The position numbers and the translations under genes were made by a program. Under the pieces are notes generated by a model. That model was not told where the DNA came from. It saw nothing but the letters and a program-made list of their open reading frames with translations, and ran no database searches. A stretch of DNA of 64,000 bases from Onchidella celtica. Taxonomy: Eukaryota > Mollusca > Gastropoda > Systellommatophora > Onchidiidae. The stretch lies in contig OZ007582.1 in NCBI GenBank assembly GCA_963931925.1, forward strand, positions 23,397,224 to 23,461,223, written 5' to 3'. Below, piece by piece: positions 48,601 through 54,752 of the stretch (position 1 is the stretch's first letter; each line of letters opens with the position of its first letter).

Positions 48601-50488
48601 CGATCTGGCGAAGGAAATAGACAGAACGGTTACTCGCCGAAACTTCCACTGAAAAAAAGGAGCACCGGTGTACAATCTGGAAAGCGGCTTGGCGTGAGGG
48701 ACAGAATGAGGTCAACAACCCTGAAGACATTGACAGAGGTGGCTGAAGTGACTTTCAGCAGGATATAGAACAAATAGAATGACCATAAAAAAAAAAAAAT
48801 TACATTGACCCAAACTATTGCATTACTATGGAGCCCTATTGTGCACCCCGTGTCTCACAAATACAAACGCCAAAGAGTAATGAGCATGGTCAGGTCCGGG
48901 GCGAAGCGTGGCCCTCTCCAGAGGGTAATCAGAATTTAAGCTAGTAAAATCCTCATAATAGGGCGTATCGCTACATCATATTTACATAATTATAAATGCA
49001 GCGACTAAAACAATGAAACGGGTGCTGGGCACTGCAAATTCTAAAGAGCGGTCTATTCTTGTCAACAGGACAGGAATGCAGCAAATAACAAGCCAAACTA
49101 ATCTGAAAATACCATTCATTCATACTAACAGACTTATTTTTCATCCATTTTTAAAAATATAATTTGAACGGCAAGTTTTCATTGTCAAAAGACCTGATAG
49201 TTTTATATCCTTATTTCAAAGCGCTTCCATTTCTTAATCTCTTCAAAGGGTCTGGATGTGGATACCTTTTTTGTTTAATATCATGTGATATAACTGTTCA
49301 AAAGGAGGGAGTTGGCGGCGGGGGTGGGGGGGGGGGGGAGGGATACTATTACATTTTAAACAAAAACAAACAGTGCATTGATAACGTCATCATTAGCCAA
49401 TGACGAACTCGTCCTAATTAAGTAACTTTGCCTTTTTTTGCTAGGCCGTTACCTAATTATGCAGAGATCCAGATTTGAATGCTTCAGAACAATAAATTAA
49501 ACGAACTAAAATGTGGCCAAAAAAAGAAAAAAAAACATGTTGGTCAGAGAGCCGAGTATTAGAAGCAAACAAAAAAACAACAACAACAATACAATAAACT
49601 CCAAAAGAAATGAAAAGGCAATATTATTATTTTGGTATTTATGGAATTCATTGCATAGTTTTGTTGTTGTAGTTGTTGATGATGTTGTTGTTTTTAAGGC
49701 GGGGCTTTGTGACCTTTTTTTTTTTCATCTACGTTTTAGCTTTTTCCCAAACCCCGCTGCCATCCCACTTTATTTCATCTAAACTAAGTGACTGCGCTTA
49801 ACATTGTCAACAGTATGCTTTTTGAAATAGGAAGGATGGATCCTTTCATTCGCTCCAAACCTCTCCACGATATTTTGATAACGCTACGCCACGAGTGGAC
49901 TGAATTGTGCAGTGTATAAGTTTGGCGGTGTTTCTGTCTTACGGATGCCCACACAAATATTTCTGCCAACTTCCAACGGTTCCTGTCTCGTTATGTGAGA
50001 TCCCTCAGGGTGGTTCTCTATCACATTTTGTATATTTTGAAGTACTCTATTCACACTCAAAGTTTGGTGCCTTCACCAAACTGTGTACAATTCACATAGA
50101 AAAAACAACAACCCCTAAATGACTCTACTATTTATTTGCTGTAGAAAAATTGGCAGATTTTTTGCTGCTGCGGCAGGATTGTAATAAAATGGTTTCATTA
50201 ATTTATCATTATGCCAAGCACTCTTTTCATGCAGTGAGTCACGGGCCCCGTTCAAGATCAGGGCTCTATCCCGTATTATCTAACTCCGTTGTCTCCGCTC
50301 CGCGTGTACTGTGTTCCCCTGCGCCTTTCCCTTTGCATTCTGTTTCTGAATTCTTCACCATAATCAACATTTAGACGTACAGCATAAAAATTTAATTCTG
50401 TTCTCAAAGCAAAGTAAATAATAATTAATGTCAACTTACCGACCAAAATCATCAGTACCGTGAATATGGAGATATAGTAGGAAGACAT
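30537..50488 (-). CDS. GPI-anchored protein with repeated four-cysteine domain, 9 recognised exons
   Basis: Reconstructed on the minus strand: signal exon 50488-50440; linker 47255-47211; domain 46896-46597; domain 37744-37493; linker 36866-36834; domain 36108-35821; linkers 34164-34120 and 32200-32156; last exon 30670-30537. The sum is 1191 nt, or 396 residues plus TAG. All boundaries are AG/GT and every internal exon is phase 1-1, the layout expected for exon duplication. The three domains share C-x15-C-x8-C-x33/34-C, with [LYF]-D after Cys1 and [FYW]-x-K-C at Cys3. Linkers are Pro/Thr/Ser-rich. The protein should be secreted and lipid-anchored. I do not recognise the domain. Extra exons may be missing, since elsewhere linkers sit between paired domains. 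Three more domain exons (34437-34679, 33578-33823, ~31598-31879) are decayed. A secreted non-anchored splice form cannot be excluded. Confidence 0.65.
30777..31560. repeat. Intragenic duplication, copy 1 (linker deleted)
   Basis: Matches 31917-32775 at well over 90%, for example TCCTTCTTCGGACGGTGAAA, GTAGCACTGGATCATCCACA and the GACGTCTTCG region. It lacks about 240 bp that in copy 2 contains the linker exon: GAGGTGCAA joins directly to AAAATATGAAGGATTAG near 30970-30985. Confidence 0.85.
31598..31879 (-). pseudogene. Decayed four-Cys domain exon (B1)
   Basis: Aligns throughout with the intact exon 46597-46896. The Cys2 codon TGT reads TAT and the Cys3 codon reads AGT, an indel shifts the frame after the KEGG stretch to a TGA, and the 3' end with the GTAAAT donor is missing. 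The acceptor AG is still present. It cannot encode the domain. Confidence 0.8.
31917..32775. repeat. Intragenic duplication, copy 2 (with linker exon)
   Basis: The most complete copy of the intronic unit that recurs at 30777-31560, 33845-34345 and 46921-47510. It contains the linker exon 32156-32200. Near-identity to copy 1 implies a recent duplication. Confidence 0.85.
32156..32200 (-). CDS. Linker exon (copy 2)
   Basis: 45 nt between TTTCACAG and GTATTG, phase 1-1, encoding EATSPGQNSTHQPP plus split Gly codons. It has one N-S-T sequon and is rich in Ser/Thr/Pro, suiting an extended glycosylated spacer. Confidence 0.55.
32776..33577. other. Unique intronic spacer
   Basis: No homology to neighbouring units and no coding signal recognised. 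Its insertion separates repeat copies 2 and 3. Confidence 0.5.
33578..33823 (-). pseudogene. Decayed four-Cys domain exon with internal inversion (B2)
   Basis: 33684-33823 aligns with the 5' half of B1 in the normal orientation. 33578-33683 aligns to the B1 3' half (31622-31743) only as its reverse complement, for example GGTTACAGACTATTTTGAAC against GTTCAAAATAGTCTGTAACC. The inverted half destroys the reading frame and removes the donor. Confidence 0.85.
33845..34345. repeat. Intragenic duplication, copy 3
   Basis: Aligns with copies 2 and 4 across the TTATTAATAAAAATGACAAT, CATCAGGCGTTTTGTGGACA and TTCTTCGGACGGT blocks. It contains linker exon 34120-34164 and is more diverged than the copy 1/2 pair. 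Confidence 0.8.
34120..34164 (-). CDS. Linker exon (copy 3)
   Basis: 45 nt, phase 1-1, between TTTCGCAG and GTAGTG, encoding AEHTSPGQTSTRQPP. The splice sites are intact even though the domain exons beside it are broken, so it may still be spliced. Confidence 0.5.
34437..34679 (-). pseudogene. Decayed four-Cys domain exon (A1)
   Basis: Homologous to 37493-37744: GGCLDTLVSQKGDLNCGLRR, then QYVKCRFRV, and after a TAG at LFNA-stop the same frame continues with VNERIADGLECDWDVLLILE. Cys1-Cys2 spacing is 12 instead of 15. The acceptor position reads TG instead of AG. Two independent lesions make it a pseudo-exon. Confidence 0.8.
35500..35795. repeat. Polypyrimidine/CA tract
   Basis: TC-rich with CTGT and CACA runs. 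Open frames in several phases (SLSLSL, RERERE) are compositional. It lies in the intron directly after exon 35821-36108. Confidence 0.9.
35821..36108 (-). CDS. Four-Cys domain exon (B3)
   Basis: 288 nt, phase 1-1, acceptor TTCCACAG, donor GTAAAC. Starts VQVISFGRCFDNLKSNEK. Cysteines fit C-x15-C-x8-C-x33-C (RCFD, PSCRS, WKCHM, LSCNI). It ends GIVWKIESTPPG. No stops; all four Cys are kept. Confidence 0.7.
36163..36351. mobile_element. Short MITE with TGACGTCA in its inverted repeats
   Basis: TTAATTGGTCGATTAGTTGG...GTGACGTCACGACACTGAGTT on the left matches the reverse complement of AACTCAATGTCGTGACGTCAC...CAACTAGACGGCCAATTAA on the right, about 45 bp per arm. The centre is also partly palindromic (CTGAGTTTC/GAAACTCAG). 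Boundaries are approximate; no target duplication is certain. Confidence 0.7.
36834..36866 (-). CDS. Short linker exon
   Basis: 33 nt, phase 1-1, acceptor CTCTTTCAG, donor GTAAAT, encoding DQPVTTPAPP. It lies between the two intact domain exons 37493-37744 and 35821-36108. Confidence 0.55.
37493..37744 (-). CDS. Four-Cys domain exon (A2)
   Basis: 252 nt, phase 1-1, acceptor ATCGACAG, donor GTGAGA. Reads GFDNATTIGGCLDTRNAEVE, then DLNCNIDRQFMKCRFRVLEL, and GLFCDLEVHEMLRDLQK. Cysteine spacing is C-x15-C-x8-C-x34-C, the same as the B exons despite low overall identity. It has an N-A-T sequon. Confidence 0.7.
37745..39049. other. Intron of the four-Cys gene
   Basis: Holds a copy of the 63.2 kb dispersed repeat near 38555-38670 (TGTGGGGTCATAGCAAGG...GCAAAGCCTCGCATGAGAAA). 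No exon was recognised. Confidence 0.5.
39050..39520 (-). pseudogene. LINE C-terminal remnant (L1/Tx1-like)
   Basis: Reads LLHFKSYPPNILLHKMKI, then the zf-RVT-type CEYCKTPDFIEHFLFHC, then KDYWPYVAQYM. After frame breaks it continues as GDLVYIVNQNTIDDINTVLL with stops. The C-x2-C-x7-H-x4-C knuckle with these flanks is typical of the C-terminus of L1/Tx1-group LINEs. Decayed and 5' truncated. Confidence 0.6.
39898..41470. repeat. Polypyrimidine tract interrupted by a SINE
   Basis: Long runs of TCTCTCTG/TTTCCCCC in two blocks (39898-40449 and 40903-41470), with the SINE at 40450-40902 between them. Several long frames of SLSL/PPPP on + and RERE on - are compositional and are not called. Confidence 0.9.
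40450..40902 (+). mobile_element. tRNA-derived SINE, copy 2 (LINE-tailed)
   Basis: Same architecture as 14522-14993: tRNA-like head with GGTCTAGAGGCAAGG and CCCGGGTTCAAAACCCGG, a body with AGGGCCCGTGTGCACGTTGC, and a tail CGGCGCTGCACTGTGGCGAC...CCAGTTGTAACTGGG ending in (AAATAC)n. The B box is closer to consensus than in copy 1. Confidence 0.9.
41495..45325 (+). pseudogene. LINE ORF2: endonuclease, RT, RNase H, zinc knuckle; single internal stop
   Basis: 1277 codons in one frame with a single TAA at 44537-44539. APE endonuclease at residues ~30-235 (MLQINVCGLRPK, LLQETLL, GGDFNARS, GSDHLPLL). Reverse transcriptase at ~470-720 (KAPGPDKISNEML, YRPISLTS, QAGFRSGRQT, YADDM). RNase H from ~985 (YTDGSA, DAEATAI, FSDSRA, GNEVAD, all four acidic positions present). 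A C-terminal CRHC...ETVEHILAEC knuckle follows. The RNase H after RT places it in the I group (I/Nimb/R1/Loa-like). The stop falls between the first and second RNase H acidic residues. With one lesion in 3.8 kb this is a young copy. Confidence 0.92.
45390..45600 (+). repeat. LINE 3' tail shared with the SINEs
   Basis: CTGCCCGGACAAAATCAATT, CCGACCGGCGCTGCACTGTG, CTCCAGTTGTAACTGGGTGC and ATACAAATACAAA align in order with 14780-14993 and 40690-40902, including the C-rich stretch between them. The SINEs carry this LINE's 3' recognition end. Confidence 0.9.
45606..46590. other. Intron of the four-Cys gene
   Basis: No exon recognised. It contains a poly-C run near 46237 and otherwise plain sequence. 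Confidence 0.5.
46597..46896 (-). CDS. Four-Cys domain exon (B4)
   Basis: 300 nt, phase 1-1, acceptor ATTACCAAG, donor GTAAAT. TRVKVISAGRCYDEREINYK begins the domain. Cysteines lie in RCYD, PSCRS, WKCHA and QPCNI with spacings 15, 8 and 33. It ends GIVWDTVNIAPPG. Fully open with all cysteines present; the best-preserved B copy. Confidence 0.72.
46921..47510. repeat. Intragenic duplication, copy 4
   Basis: Aligns to the units at 30.8, 31.9 and 33.8 kb (GTGTGTGGTACATTCTCACA, TTATTAATAAAAATGACGAT, CTTCTTCGGACGG). It carries linker exon 47211-47255. Confidence 0.8.
47211..47255 (-). CDS. Linker exon (copy 4)
   Basis: 45 nt, phase 1-1, acceptor CGTTCACAG, donor GTATTG, encoding EHTSLGQTKIRQPR plus split Gly codons. 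It joins the signal exon in phase. Confidence 0.55.
47520..48480. other. Intron 1 of the four-Cys gene, distal part
   Basis: No exon recognised. A poly-G run lies near 47975. Confidence 0.45.
48490..48768 (+). pseudogene. Degenerate restriction-like-endonuclease (RLE) fragment
   Basis: LPDILVFFKAGKRVDTTELT then IPYRS matches the intact frame at 51650-52174 (RPDIVFHSASTKQIIMVELT then ISYES), with the same 14-residue spacing between Asp and Glu of the PD...ExT motif. The following K-x2-K-Y region is garbled, and the frame resumes as LTEVAEV before a stop. Likely a retrotransposon C-terminus scrap. Confidence 0.55.
48769..50430. other. Intron 1 of the four-Cys gene
   Basis: No coding pieces identified. 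Poly-G near 49325 and CAA repeats near 49575 are the only patterns. Confidence 0.45.
50440..50488 (-). CDS. Four-Cys gene exon 1 (signal peptide)
   Basis: The ATG encodes MSSYYISIFTVLMILVG with a hydrophobic core ISIFTVLMILV, then a consensus GTAAGT donor after one base of the next codon. Phase 1 matches all downstream exons. No upstream in-frame ATG lies nearby. Confidence 0.65.
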
Positions 50489-50665
50489 CTCTGTACACTG
50501 CCTGAATACTCGACTTGGAACAGTCTGACTTTCTTCTTGGTCCCTGCACTCTCTTCCAGAATAAATCGTTTAGGTGATATTAGTGGAACAATTTATTTAT
50601 CAGTAGCTGCATCGTCCTTTCATTAGCAGCAACAGCAACTGGGGCGACGCAATGATCACCGTGGA

Positions 50666-50675
50666 CTATTTAAAA
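50666..50675 (-). promoter_or_regulatory. Possible TATA-like box for the four-Cys gene
   Basis: TTTTAAATAG on the minus strand lies about 180 bp upstream of the ATG. The position is reasonable for a short 5' UTR. There is no other support. Confidence 0.2.
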
Positions 50676-51014
50676 CGTCTCCGGTATGTATCACATGGTT
50701 AATTTCAAATTTGCATATATTAATGCGCATAAATGTATCTTAGTGCTGAGGCTCCTGGTTTGTTTGTGTCGTATAAGATCAAAAGTGAATCATCTTGTAG
50801 TGGATCTTAGTGAAGGTTAACTCGACATTTTAAAGTGGGAAATTCATGCCTTTTTTTTTTTTTGATGCCAATCACATTTATGTCATGATGACCTAGAGAG
50901 AGTTATAAAATTCACATTATTTCTCGATGGCAGAAGTAACAGGAATTATTTGAATTGGACAAGTTCTCATATTTGTTAATAATTTTGCCTTTAAGAATAT
51001 ACAAGAGCCTTCCA

Positions 51015-51051
51015 CAATTGAGTGAGAGAGAGAGGGAGAGAGAGAGAGAAA

Positions 51052-51093
<42 letters not shown>

Positions 51094-51208
51094 GAGAGAA
51101 AGAGAGAGAGAAAAGAGAGAGAGAAAGAGAGAGAGGGAGAAAGAGAGAGAGTAAGAAAGAGAGAAAAAGAGAGAGAGAAAGAGAGAGAGAGAAAGAATAG
51201 AGAAAGAA

Positions 51209-51255
<47 letters not shown>
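51015..51255. repeat. (GA)n purine tract
   Basis: About 240 bp of GAGA with AAAG variants, directly adjoining the left end of the large inverted repeat. Confidence 0.95.
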
Positions 51256-51529
51256 ACCGGCAACACCTAGATCCACATGAAACACTTTCCTCTTCACTCG
51301 TTCCAGGTGTCTGGGGAAGTCACATGGCATTTTCTTTATTTAAATTCTATGGGCTTTTTTAAAGCCTTGCTATTTAAAAGGAAGCGTATATCCGTGCAAC
51401 ATGTGGTATGGGTATGGACAGCGCATATCCGTACAACATGTTTACCAAAAAGCGCGACTGGTGAAGGTTTGCTGAAATAAAACTTGGTATGGTGTTCACG
51501 AATTTAAAGTGACAACACATGGAATAGTC

Positions 51530-51640
51530 AGATGGACCTGGGGCGTGAGGGTCTAGTCAGTTTGTATCAGTGGGCGGTAGTCAGACCGACTAATCAGGCG
51601 AAAAGAGGTTGGGGTAGCCATTGGTGATCGACGTACACTC
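51530..51640 (+). repeat. Dispersed repeat, copy 3 (GACTAATCAGGCGAAAAG family)
   Basis: The longest of the three copies: GTCAGATGGACCTGGGGCGT, TATCAGTGGGCGGTAGTCAG, GACTAATCAGGCGAAAAG and GGTAGCCATTGGTGATCGAC. It sits directly upstream of the RLE coding region, inside the 51380-52514 element. Confidence 0.75.
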
Positions 51641-51649
51641 AAGTATATT

Positions 51650-52174
51650 ATTAGCGCAGATCACGCAATCTCTGAGCAGAACCCGTCAAGCGCATTAGAC
51701 GGGTGCGAAGACTGGACCGTAGCCGCCGACTTGCCGGACTGGGGAGGCTACCCAAGTGTGATGAAACGGACAAGAATGAGACCAGATATAGTGTTTCACT
51801 CAGCCTCCACCAAACAAATAATCATGGTTGAACTGACAATTTCTTATGAGAGCAGAATGAAAGCGGCCAACACATATAAAATGGAAAAATACCTCGATTT
51901 GTGCAAAGAGCTTGAGAAAGACGGCTACAGTGCAAAGATATTACCGGTTGAGATTGGGGCCAGAGGATTCGTGGGAAGCTCAGCCTACAGCCTTCTGACC
52001 AAACTCTCCATCATTGGCAAAAAGCGCGCACAAGCTCTGAAAACCCTCGCCCAGACAGCTGAAAACTGTTCAGGCTGGATTTGGAGCCGGAGAAACGAGC
52101 CCGTGCTACATAAGGATCACATTCCCCAACAACACGGGAGCGTATTTAGCGCCAGTGACAAGATGTCGGATTAG
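51650..52174 (+). CDS. Restriction-like endonuclease (PD-(D/E)XK) domain fragment
   Basis: The open frame runs from at least 51650 to the TAG at 52174. No start is obvious; the first ATG is in PSVMKRTRMRPDIV. Motifs: WTVAADLPDWGGYPSV, RPDIVFHSASTKQIIMVELT (PD-x14-E-x-T), ISYESRMKAANTYKMEKYLD (K..KY), EIGARGFVGSSAYSLLTKL and AENCSGWIWSRR. This is the arrangement seen at the C-terminus of RLE-type retroelements (R2/NeSL-like) and related orphan frames in aquatic invertebrates. Enzymes of this fold cut DNA using Mg ions held by the acidic residues. No RT domain precedes it here, so it is either a captured fragment or an accessory gene of the surrounding element. The key residues look intact. Confidence 0.55.
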   Translation: MSADHAISEQNPSSALDGCEDWTVAADLPDWGGYPSVMKRTRMRPDIVFHSASTKQIIMVELTISYESRMKAANTYKMEKYLDLCKELEKDGYSAKILPVEIGARGFVGSSAYSLLTKLSIIGKKRAQALKTLAQTAENCSGWIWSRRNEPVLHKDHIPQQHGSVFSASDKMSD

Positions 52175-52179
52175 ATTCC

Positions 52180-52225
52180 CCGAGCGTTAAAAAACGCGGG
52201 TTCGAATCCGCCCGGAGACACCTTC
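52180..52225 (+). other. tRNA-like T-arm (B box)
   Basis: GCGGGTTCGAATCCGC is a consensus T-arm followed by CCGGAGACACC. No matching 5' acceptor strand (GTCTCCG) or A box is found upstream, so it is not a tRNA gene. It may be an internal pol III element or a 3' structure of the mobile sequence. Confidence 0.4.
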
Positions 52226-52732
52226 TAGTGAAAAAGGCAGCAGAGAGGCACCTGGGAGTCATGACCTAGGTGTGGCCCGGCCCCCTTAGAGTGTAAGGAG
52301 TTCAGGGCCGAAACACTTGAACAGGGGGGTTTCTTCTCTGAAGACTCTCTGTGGTCTGGCTCTCCCATGAGTTTCTAGCTACTTGTTTTGTTATTAAGCC
52401 GATTCATATTTTTAAAAACTATGCAAATTAAAAGGTGAATAATATAATATTCCGGTGTGTGTTCTACGTCATCGAATTGTGTGCGTTGTACAACATGTAC
52501 GGATATGCGCTTCCTATTTAAAATTATTGCAGAGCCCGTTATCCGGTCTTGTTTGCCGATCCTTGCAGGGACGTCAGACTATCCTAATGTGTATTTTCGC
52601 TCGAATCAACTGAATGAGCCATTTGGAACATACTTGGTCTTGACAATTCAAAAAGGTTTTACCATATTAAAATTGACAATTGCATGTAATGTATTTTCTT
52701 CTGGCTGTCATTATTTTTTTAGATTGGCGACG

Positions 52733-52758
52733 CTTATTCGCAGACGTCTGCGAATAAG
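52733..52758. repeat. Perfect 26-bp palindrome
   Basis: CTTATTCGCAGAC followed immediately by its exact reverse complement GTCTGCGAATAAG. A third half-site, CTTATTCGCAGA, follows at about 52767. Such clustered sites suggest binding of a dimeric transposase. Confidence 0.9.
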
Positions 52759-53833
52759 ATCAGAATCTTATTCGCAGATGGATTTTTGCTTTTTGCTTTT
52801 TATTTAGGAAGAGCTCCTTAAAATGGATTCGGTCGAGGAATCGATGAAAATTTCACCTAAACATTTTTGATGGCGAGAACTGTCTATGGGATACAAAATC
52901 GCCCAAGTACCATGACAAGCAGGTGAGAACCAAAGCCCTCTGAATTTCAGCGAGTGATAAAAGTCTAGAAAGACCAGATTAACTTCACATACATACATTG
53001 AAAAGCTGAAATGAACAATTCCTTCGTTCGACGAGTGAGAGGCCAGCGGCGGCCGCCCGAGCGTCCATCTCAATTAAATGACCAAAACAAACGATGCGCA
53101 TCACTTCTCATTAAGAAAACGGACCAATATAAACAAGCAGCGTGTCGAGCAGGAAGTTGGAAAGAAAAAATAAGAAAGCCAAAAGAGTCCATCCTTCACT
53201 GCCGCTCATTCCTTTTTTTCTATTAAAAAACCTACCAGAAGTAAACTCGCCTGCCGAGGTGGGTAGGTGGGGGTTTCGAGGCTCCGCAAGATCTGACTTT
53301 TCTTTTTTTGGTCACTTGTTTTTCTGCGTTTTCCCGCACTGATCATCGTTGCTTTGCTTCAGAGTATAAAATTGTGACTAGGATTTTTAAAATATTTAAA
53401 AAATATTTTTTTTGATGAAGTATTATTATTAGCCAGTATTGTAGGGTGTGAAATCACAGAGAAAGTCAGACAGAGCAAATAAAAATGAATTAAACTGCCA
53501 TGGATACAAAAAAAGTAATAAAACAAAACATGTCAAAAAGATTCAGGTTACCGTGGAGAAAGATGAGCTGTTCAGTTCACACTGACTAAAAGAAATCACT
53601 TACATATTTAAAATTTGATTTACATTTTTTATTTCTGTCCCGTTCAGTGAATAGGAATAAATAAAATGAACAGGAATAAAGTAATCTGGAGCACAGTAGT
53701 AACATTGATCAATTTCCCCACGACATCAATTTTGCCAAATCGCAAAAAAAAAAAAAAATCCTAAAAATGGGCAATCCTAGGTTTAAAAAAAAAATGCCCC
53801 GGCGTGGGATTGAACCCAAGGCGGCCCGGACCC

Positions 53834-54264
53834 ATAGGCCCATTGCGAATGACGTCAAAGAGTGTTTTTGTTTTGTACTTCCGACACCTAAAATGGCGGA
53901 TGGATCAGCTGACGAGTGTAACTTCGAGATATGTCTAAGCGGTTAAAATACCTGCTGGTTGCATTGCAGTTGACTGTTATGATAGGGGTGGAAAGGATGG
54001 ATCCAAGCTGGTCAGATTCCCTACCATCCGTGTAAACAACTTGTTTAACAAGGGAAAGCAAGTGAAAGAATTGACCAAACGTCTCCCAGGTGCGTGAACA
54101 CACGTGTTATTGTTTATGTTTTTTTTTGCTCGCCGCCGATTGGTTCGCGACACCTGAAGTGCTCACGGTGCAAATCAGCTAACGAATCAAAGTCAATGCT
54201 GCCATCGCCATGGTGAGGCGTCGATCTTGAGAACTAAAATGGCCGTTATCCGCAATGGGCCTAT
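53834..54264 (+). mobile_element. 17-bp inverted-repeat unit with THAP-like half domain
   Basis: ATAGGCCCATTGCGAAT at 53834-53850 and ATCCGCAATGGGCCTAT at 54248-54264 are inverted copies with one mismatch. Between them an exon-like frame near 53960-54090 reads AGCIAVDCYDRGGKDGSKLV, then RFPTIRV and TKRLPG, ending at a GTGCGTG donor-like site. C-x4-C and RFP fit the first half of a THAP zinc finger, as found in P-like transposases and THAP proteins. The second half is absent. Confidence 0.4.
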
Positions 54265-54639
54265 AGTCTCCGACAGATAACCGCAGATGCTAGCCATTGC
54301 GCAATCGCAGACTGAGGAGTGCGGGAGAACTTTTCCATAGTAGACATCACAAAACCAAGAAACCCCAACCCCCCTATCTGCGAATAAGCACTTCGTTTTA
54401 GATTCTCCATGTTTATATTATAGTTTTATATTCCTTTTTTCTCACGCCAAACTCGAACTACTTGATGCGGCGTGATCTTCTATTTCGCACCTGGACAGGA
54501 GCCAGTTCAGTAGTGTATATCTATGACAGGAGCAAACAAGGGCGTTCTTTTACGCCTCAAAGGTAGGAGCGTAGGAAACAATTAAGTTCCTTTTTTTTTC
54601 TCTGTTTCGGAGCTCAAAACATGAGCTGGAGAGTTGAAC

Positions 54640-54752
54640 TATGCAAATGGTCATTGTATGTGTGTTTGCGTGTGTGTGTGTGTGCCTACGTGTGTATGTA
54701 TGTGCACGAGTGTGTGTGTGCATGCGTGTGTGTGTGTGTGTGTGTGTGGAGA
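54640..54752. repeat. (GT)n microsatellite
   Basis: Imperfect GTGTGT with TGCG and TACG interruptions. Its inverted counterpart, (CA)n, lies at 55590-55640 in the right arm of the large inverted repeat. Confidence 0.9.

Larger units (their letters stand above)
51380..52514 (+). mobile_element. Inverted-repeat element with 9-bp target duplication, carrying an RLE frame
   Basis: Ends GGAAGCGTATATCCGTGCAA and, in reverse, GGAAGCGCATATCCGTACAT. It is flanked by perfect TATTTAAAA at 51371-51379 and 52515-52523. A second subterminal copy (GCGCATATCCGTACAACATG) lies at 51420-51440. The right arm of the surrounding inverted repeat keeps the uninterrupted site near 55977-55992. A 9-bp duplication is typical of Mutator-like elements; no transposase is present. 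Confidence 0.8.
52726..54395. mobile_element. Second element with 9-bp target duplication
   Basis: Flanked by perfect TTTTAGATT at 52717-52725 and 54396-54404. GCTTATTCGCAGA lies near the left end and its reverse TCTGCGAATAAGC near the right end. Three copies cluster at the left, two of them head-to-head as a perfect 26-bp palindrome. The right arm of the surrounding inverted repeat retains the empty site near 55771-55795. The interior has a THAP-like half domain but no full transposase. Confidence 0.7.

Noticed and set aside
50917-51330. SLSL and REREK frames over the GA tract
   Set aside because: Compositional product of (GA)n.
52804-53073. 89-codon minus-strand frame considered as a gene
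   Set aside because: Lies within the 52726-54395 mobile element; no recognisable motif or partner exon.
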